DNA of 64,000 nt from Aplidium turbinatum. Its lineage: Eukaryota > Chordata > Ascidiacea > Aplousobranchia > Polyclinidae. The position numbers and the translations under genes were made by a program. Within the stretch, counting starts at the first letter, position 1; the number at the start of each line of letters is the position of its first letter. The notes below the pieces were generated by a model. That model did not search any database. It was not told the DNA's origin and saw only the letters and a program-made list of their open reading frames with translations. The stretch is taken from assembly GCA_918807975.1 (NCBI GenBank), contig OU964922.1:32476329-32540328 (forward strand), read 5' to 3'. Shown piece after piece: positions 58,126 through 64,000 of the stretch.

Positions 58126-61100
58126 ATGAGCAAAATAGTAATTTTATTCGTGATGAGCGTCTTTGCCATTTTGTGGCCGATTGTTGTCACTTCTCGCGAA
58201 GTGACGTGTTCTTGTGGGGTTGGTCCAGATGGTGATGACGTCAGTGAAAGGGGTTTACCTGGACCCCCTGGCAAGAGGGGTGCAACGGGTTTGCAAGGAA
58301 CTAAAGGTTTGTATTCTGTTTTTTTTCAAGCACATTTGTTTTTTCAGTTGAATTTATTCTGGGTTGTGAACGCATGTGCTCAACAATAAATATCATGAAT
58401 GTGTTTTCATTTGTACATATTTTTGTACTCATTTTAACCAGTAACGGAATAAAGCTTCTTTCATATTTATTAGCGACAACGTTCCCATTACGTTGTAAAT
58501 TTTCGTGCTGTTGATCAGTTTTTATGAAGTCAAAAATTCCTTCACAATGCTAAGGACATAATATGATCTGATGCGTTTAAAGACTCAACTTTTATTAAAT
58601 GGTTATGAACAATCTATCTGCAAGCTTTCATTATTTTGCAGGTGACCGAGGTTTAAAAGGTGAAAAAGGACAAGCTGATGACACTAATGCTGCCTTAGAG
58701 AGGCTTCAGAATAAACTACAAGCACTGGAAAATAAATTGGAAAGTACGCTTTGTTTAAAAATTTTCAAAAAGTTTATATTTTTTCCCATTTAAATATCAC
58801 ATCTTATATTTCACATATGAATCTTTAGGGAAATTTTTTTTCCATCGATTCCTTACGAATTTTTTTAAGAATTATTCTCAAAAATTTTTCTCAAAAAATT
58901 GGATTCATCTTCATGCTAAATATTGAAAGTTAAAATAATACTAAATTTATGATGCAACTTGCTTTGAATATTAATTTTTTGTAAGCTACAATTTACAAAA
59001 TAAAACTCTTGTAATCCCTCAAGTATTTTTTCAAAATGTACGCACGTATAGCATTGGGGCTATTTTTGCTGTTTTAAATAATCGCACAACCGTATTTTGC
59101 AGCAACTGATTTGTTTTCTGGGTTTAATTATTTAAAAAAATAATTTCAGAAAAAGAATGTGATGATGTTGCTAAGCAAGGTCATACAAACAATGGAGTCT
59201 ATACGATTTTGACAAAAGGAAAGTTTATTGAAGTGTACTGCGATTTGGAATCTGGAGAGGGGAATTGGCTGGTGAGGGAGTTATCAACGTTAGTTAATGT
59301 TCAGGCTATTTGTGAAGATGAAGGGAACATCAGTTTGAATAAGACAAGATATCATTTGTCAGCTCACCAATTCAAAAATTACTTTTCAAGACTGCAAACT
59401 TGAGACAAAATTGTCATTAAACCCATAACCGTTGTTTGCATATTTTGGCAACGCTTCTTTAAAATTATTCATCAATTTCTAGTCGATCGATATTCGGTTT
59501 AAAAACTATTTTTATGTATGCATAAGCTAGCATAAACATCTTGTTGATAAAGTACGAAAATTAATCTACTTATCTTAGGTGTTTCAAAGACGAAATTCTG
59601 GAAAAGTAGACTTTGACTTGGATTGGTTGACATATCAAGCAGGATTTGGAAACAAGTATGGAGAGTTTTGGCTTGGTAAGGAAAGAAATGAGGTTGAGAT
59701 GTTAAAACTTTTGTCTTTACTTTTGTAATCATTCCAGATATAAACTTGAACTTCACCAATTGAAATTGCACTCAAAAAATATTGTATCACATCTTAGTGA
59801 AGCAAAATGTGTCAACGAACAATTCTCAACCAAGTTCACACAAATTCTGGACTAAAACTTCTAATGTAAAAAACGACAAATTGTAGTACTTGAAGCAATA
59901 ATCGACTTGTCGTCGTCGTCGTGTGAGCCTCTGGGGTCGAGGGTATATCCTTTTACCGCTACCGATTCACGATGTTCCTGGACTACACTGGAAGGCTACT
60001 AGAGAGCAGCCAGTCTTTGGTTTCATCATCCATGACACGCAAACCTTCCACTCCGTTAGGTGACTTGAAGATGGAACAGTCATTGATGATGTGGTCTGCG
60101 GTCTGTTCCTCGGCAACACACTCACTAATTGACTTACATCCTACACGGAGAAGTTCTGATTGATTAATTACTTCCACTTATTTAGTCATTTTCCAATTAT
60201 TCAATGATCATGATAATGCCAACGTGAAAGAAAATGAATTACATCACAATTCTCAAACTTGCATACCCACTCAAGCATTTAAATTAGGTCCCACATAATG
60301 AAGTGTGTAAATACATGATGATACACAGACTTTCTAAAAACGATTTACTTTAAACCTAAATTCCAGCATCAATATAAATAAATCCACAGCGCAATGTTTT
60401 CTTGCTTTTTTCTTTCATTAGGCTTGGATAATCTTCATGCTATCACCAACTCTGGTTCATATAAACTTCGTATTGATCTTGAAGACTGGGAAGGAAACAC
60501 TGCTTATGCTGAGTATAGGTGAATATTTGATTTTTTTTAATTGTCTGATATGGCCAACCTCTGTTGCATTTGGTCCACATGTGACAACCATCACTAGTTT
60601 ATGGTTTCGACTGTTTCAACTCAGTTTACTTGTCAAAAACCAAGTTCAATGTTGGCAGCTATTCTATATAACTTTAATTGGAACATTTGTTTCACATAAT
60701 GCCGCAGTTCGGTATTCTATCGAATAACTACATTTGAAGAAATGCTAATATCTTTTAAAACGTAAAAACCTAAAATGTAGTTAAGTGGCAAACATCACTT
60801 GAACTCGTTTACACTTGTTGATGTTTTTTGTAGGCCATTACATCTGGTATGATAATGTCGAAGAACTTAAAACATATAATTTGCGATTCCAAACAAAACT
60901 AAATTTTATTATTGCATACTTAAATTTATGATAGTAGAATTATACTGTGAAACTTTTCTTACTTTTTCAGCACTATAACTGTGGGGGACGCAAGCACAAA
61001 CTATCGGTTGAATATTGGAAGTTATAGTGGAACTGCAGGTGAGTTGCTCTTCATTTGAGTGTAAGTGTACATCTTTTGCTTGATGAAGAATGAAACATTC

Positions 61101-64000
61101 ATCAACCGAAAACAATACAATTGTTGTTCTCAGCAGACCTAATGAAAGCATAGCACAAAGGTTTGAAACGTGGTTTGAAACTATTTATCGTTATGATCAC
61201 TGGTGGTTACTCTATGATTTTAATGATGCTGTTGTAGCTGCATGAATAAATTATATTGGAAGTCTCATTTTTGAAACTTCAGAAAAGTTAAAAAAGAAAA
61301 TTTGATAAATGAATCAATACAAAACGAAAGCTGTTAAAAATGCCAAAATTAATGGAGTAACGATCCTACACAAAGTTACATTTTATTGATTTTCCTTGTG
61401 CTTAATTGTATTTAAATTCACGATGTTTTCAAAATTGCATATGTACAGTATATGATCAAGTAAATTGTGAATCTCTACTATACCTAATTCTAAGGCGGAG
61501 TGATAACCATTTTGTGCAGTGATAAACCAGAATTGTGCAGTGTTAAATAAGTGTTTTTAGGCCAAATAATAAACAGCGCATACAAAACCCAAAGCAGATT
61601 ACTTTTATGTTGTCAGTCACCTTCTTGTTTTCTAAAAAAACAATCAATGTAATATAAATGTTGTTTGAAGTTGTCTGATCTATGATGTAATAATGTCCAT
61701 CTGGGCTTTTATCAGGTCAAGCCAAGTTTATCTTGTCAGGCCAAATCGAAGTCATACAACAGATGAGATTTGTAAATTCTTATAAAAATAGAGAAATAAA
61801 ACAAAGTAACTTCAGCGGGTTTAACATGATGTATTATATACACAAATATAACACAATTAAAATAAACTCTAACGTTTTCGACACGTACATGTGTCCTCAT
61901 CAGGAATTACATATCTGCAATATACCTAAAATGAAAATTGTAAGGTAAATTTGACTTTGCACTATAACTGTAAATGTATAGGCTACTAACGACACTCCAG
62001 ACTGAAAAGTAGAAAATGAACGAGTGACACAGGAATGATTACAAGTAAATTATATGGTGGAAAACAGATCACATGAGGTGTAAACTACAGGCATTTGACA
62101 AACAATTAGAAAACACACAAGAGGAAAGATGAGCCACAGGCGAATAACTGCTGGTTCAGAGACGGATTATTACGTTTGATTCTTTAAGGGATACTAAAGA
62201 AAAACCTGACTTGGCGATTTTCCAAGTTCTTTGTGTTTAACTTGCTACCGTAAAACGATTTTCAATAATATTTTGCCCTATTGCGGTCTGATCAGCATTC
62301 CGCACCTACTTTTGTCAGAGCTTTCAAAACCAGAATGGGCCTGAGCAGCGAAGCGTGCGACTGAACAGTCTACGTAACAAAAGACGAGCAATCAGTTGAT
62401 CACGCAACAGTTGTTACTGTCGGCGATTTAACTGTAGGCTATGTATGTATGTACATCAAAACATCAGATTTCAACGTCAAAACATCAGACAGTTTGCTCA
62501 AAACCTCAGATCTGAAGTTAAAACATCAGATGTTGTAACGTGGCTTTTGTTATTGCTGTCTTTTGTGACGTATTCTCGAGGTGTGTTTGCACTTTTTGGT
62601 CATTTTGAAAAAAAAAATGAAAATAAATGAAACATTGGACTTTGGGCTTTGCCAGCGCCATTGAAAACAAATTTTTTTCGGTAATTCTTTTTGAAATGTA
62701 TTCTTGAATGTTCAGTTTACGCATTTTAATGCTTAATTCCCGTTTGAAAATTTCATTTAGTATGCCTTTAAGGCTTCCATGATTTTATTCTGAAATTCAG
62801 ATCTGCCTCGAGAGATGATTTTAAATTGGTCGATCGAGACATTGTCAGTGCACGTTTCACAAGAGGCGATGTGCTCTTTAATTGCACTTTTGGTTGTTAA
62901 GTTTGGGTTTAAGTGCTCCCCGGCCCTTGTCAACAAATGTCTGGTTGACATACCAATGTATGTCTGGTTTGCATCACGCAAACAATGAAATTTATACACA
63001 ACATTCGAAGAAAGAGCAAAGGGGGTAGGCGATTTCAGTTGAAAATATTGGTGCACTTTAAATGTTTTATATACAGAATGAACGTCACATGAAAATTTTT
63101 TTTTTATAAGTTTAGCTAGGTTTTTTGCGAAACTTGTTAAATCTTTTCCTAGAAAGGGTATACTAATAAAATAACTAAAATGTACTTCTTCAGGCGTGTC
63201 TTTTGGTTCATCAGCCATGAAGGTGTTTAAAACTTTATTGAAAACGTGGGAAGGATATCCACATGTTTTTCAATTTCTTGATTTTTTTCTGAAACAACTG
63301 ATTATCAGAACACACCAAACGAGCACGAGACAACAGACACAAAATTAATCCAGATTTCCATATCTTAGGGCATAGAGCGTTATAATTTAAAAGCAAGCCA
63401 GTGTTGGTAGGTTTTCGCCAAACCCAGGTGTGAAAAGAATTGTGTTTAATTTCAATTTCAACATCTAGAAAAGCGATGGTATCATTAGATTTTTCAACTG
63501 TAAATTCGATATTTTCATGCTGCGAGTTTAAGAGGTTTAAAAATTTTGAGCACGATTCATCATCATCAAAAATGGCAAAAATATCATCGACATAACGTAA
63601 ATACAGTTTGGAATAAAAATCACGATAGAATTCAAATATTTTGGTTTCGATGTGTGCCAAGAAGAAGTTTGCCAGTGTTGGGTCCAATGGGGAACCCATG
63701 GTGACACCATCTATCTGTTGAAACAAACTATTGTTATACAAGAACATGCCTTTTGTGGCTAAATGTAATAATTTTAAGAAGTATTTTTTCTCAATGGGCA
63801 GTCGGTTAGGTTGGTTATCATTAAAAATTTTGGTTATCTTATATTGGTTATTTCATAAAATTGGTTATCTTTTCATTGGTTATCTTATAAAAATGAATAA
63901 GTAAGTTCTGGTGCTACTTCTAAGCTTCAACTAATCGCTGCTTAGCGACTTTACTAAACTTCCAATTGTTGCTGACTGAACCCAAAATGAGTCAGGAGAG
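58126..64000 (+). CDS. Ficolin-like gene D, 3' end beyond the window
   Basis: Six exons seen: 58126-58306, 58642-58743, 59150-59271, 59579-59675, 60422-60518, 60971-61038 (667 nt, 222 codons begun, phases 1,1,0,1,2,1, all GT/AG). The seventh exon with the calcium loop is not found before 64000. Residues 1-22 are a signal peptide, CSC lies near 28-30, Gly-X-Y triplets run from 43 to 70, then a coiled coil ([16 protein letters not shown]), and the FReD begins at [10 protein letters not shown]. FReD motifs: [57 protein letters not shown]. Exon 3 is 18 bases shorter than in A, B and C, so the neck is shorter. Start at 58126, not the in-frame 58099, because the signal core follows it. The last intron contains a Penelope-like element. 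Role as for gene B. Confidence 0.88.
59905..60180 (-). mobile_element. LINE 3' fragment in intron 4 of gene D
   Basis: The minus strand encodes [36 protein letters not shown], matching the Cys-rich tail at 46110-46210. A (CGA)n run at 59908-59922 is the 3' tail. It is 5' truncated. Confidence 0.75.
61039..62740. other. Start of intron 6 of gene D and 3' side of the Penelope-like element
   Basis: No gene. It contains the hammerhead-like core at 61876-61903 and a short array of AAAACATCAGA words at 62457-62533. Confidence 0.5.
61871..61905 (-). ncRNA. Hammerhead-like core of the Penelope-like element
   Basis: On the minus strand: CTGATGA (61903-61897), one extra G, a 5-bp stem GACAC/GTGTC with loop ATGTAC, GAAA (61879-61876), then ACGTT. 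This is the core order of hammerhead motifs known from terminal regions of Penelope-like elements. Partner strands for stems I and III are not clear here. Confidence 0.6.
62757..63825 (-). mobile_element. Penelope-like retroelement (reverse transcriptase + GIY-YIG)
   Basis: The minus strand encodes a reverse transcriptase ([20 protein letters not shown], then [13 protein letters not shown], the catalytic YVDD box, and [13 protein letters not shown]) followed by a GIY-YIG-type nuclease domain ([20 protein letters not shown], then [11 protein letters not shown]). That order, reverse transcriptase then GIY-YIG, is diagnostic of Penelope-like elements. The reading frame also extends above 63747 ([18 protein letters not shown]). 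It is not in one continuous frame, so it is a defective copy. The N-terminal part is missing or beyond the window. It lies antisense in the last intron of gene D. Confidence 0.88.
63812..63898. repeat. Degenerate short tandem repeat, TTGGTTATCTT words
   Basis: Five units beginning GGTTAT spaced 14-19 bases, separated by AT-rich filler. It overlaps the last readable codons of the Penelope-like element on its 5' side and may mark where that copy is truncated. Confidence 0.6.

Noticed and set aside
61733-61948. 71-codon open frame upstream of the Penelope-like element
   Set aside because: It overlaps the hammerhead-like core on the opposite strand and has no motif.

Overview
The window looks like AT-rich, repeat-laden DNA from an invertebrate chordate, most probably an ascidian (tunicate). 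That is an inference from a tandem family of multi-exon collagen-fibrinogen (ficolin-like) genes sitting among hAT, piggyBac, LINE, tRNA-SINE, Penelope-like and hammerhead-ribozyme repeats; no single marker proves the taxon. There is no bacterial, organellar or viral coding content.

Host genes. The window holds four ficolin-like genes and one isolated last exon, all on the same seven-exon plan: signal peptide, Cys-rich stub and start of the collagen helix / rest of the helix and coiled coil / five exons of fibrinogen-related domain (FReD). Layout from left to right: 1-1400 is the flank of an off-window unit; 2330-2581 is a dead last exon; gene A (+, 9103-17309) has a stop in its coiled-coil exon; gene B (-, 23350-30974) is the only complete, uninterrupted reading frame (315 aa); gene C (-, 45774-53898) is a pseudogene with three lesions; gene D (+, 58126 to beyond the window edge) is intact for six exons. 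A and B are tail to tail, C and D head to head. The proteins should be secreted, trimerise through the collagen and coiled-coil segment, and present FReD heads for recognising sugars or acetyl groups, as ficolins do upstream of lectin-pathway complement.

Duplications. About 13 kb containing gene B and its 3' flank (18.5-31.9 kb) is repeated with gene C (40.0-54.8 kb). Parts of the same unit recur at 1-5.3 kb and 16.8-19.9 kb. Comparing copies gives clean empty sites, so many insertions can be dated as younger than the duplication.

Mobile DNA. At least seven hAT-type elements have readable 8-bp target duplications. There is a piggyBac remnant, an RTE-like LINE tail with an empty site, four other LINE tails (one inside the last exon of gene C), tRNA-derived SINEs, and a 2-kb terminal-inverted-repeat element with subterminal repeats that I cannot classify.

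Most interesting system. Five small repeats carry the complete layout of a type I hammerhead self-cleaving ribozyme with a palindromic, loopless stem III (expected to act as a dimer). At least one has a 12-bp target duplication and an empty paralogous site, so it moved. They match the pattern of animal retrozymes. A Penelope-like retroelement, the family proposed to mobilise such RNAs, lies in the last intron of gene D and carries its own hammerhead-like core on the same strand.
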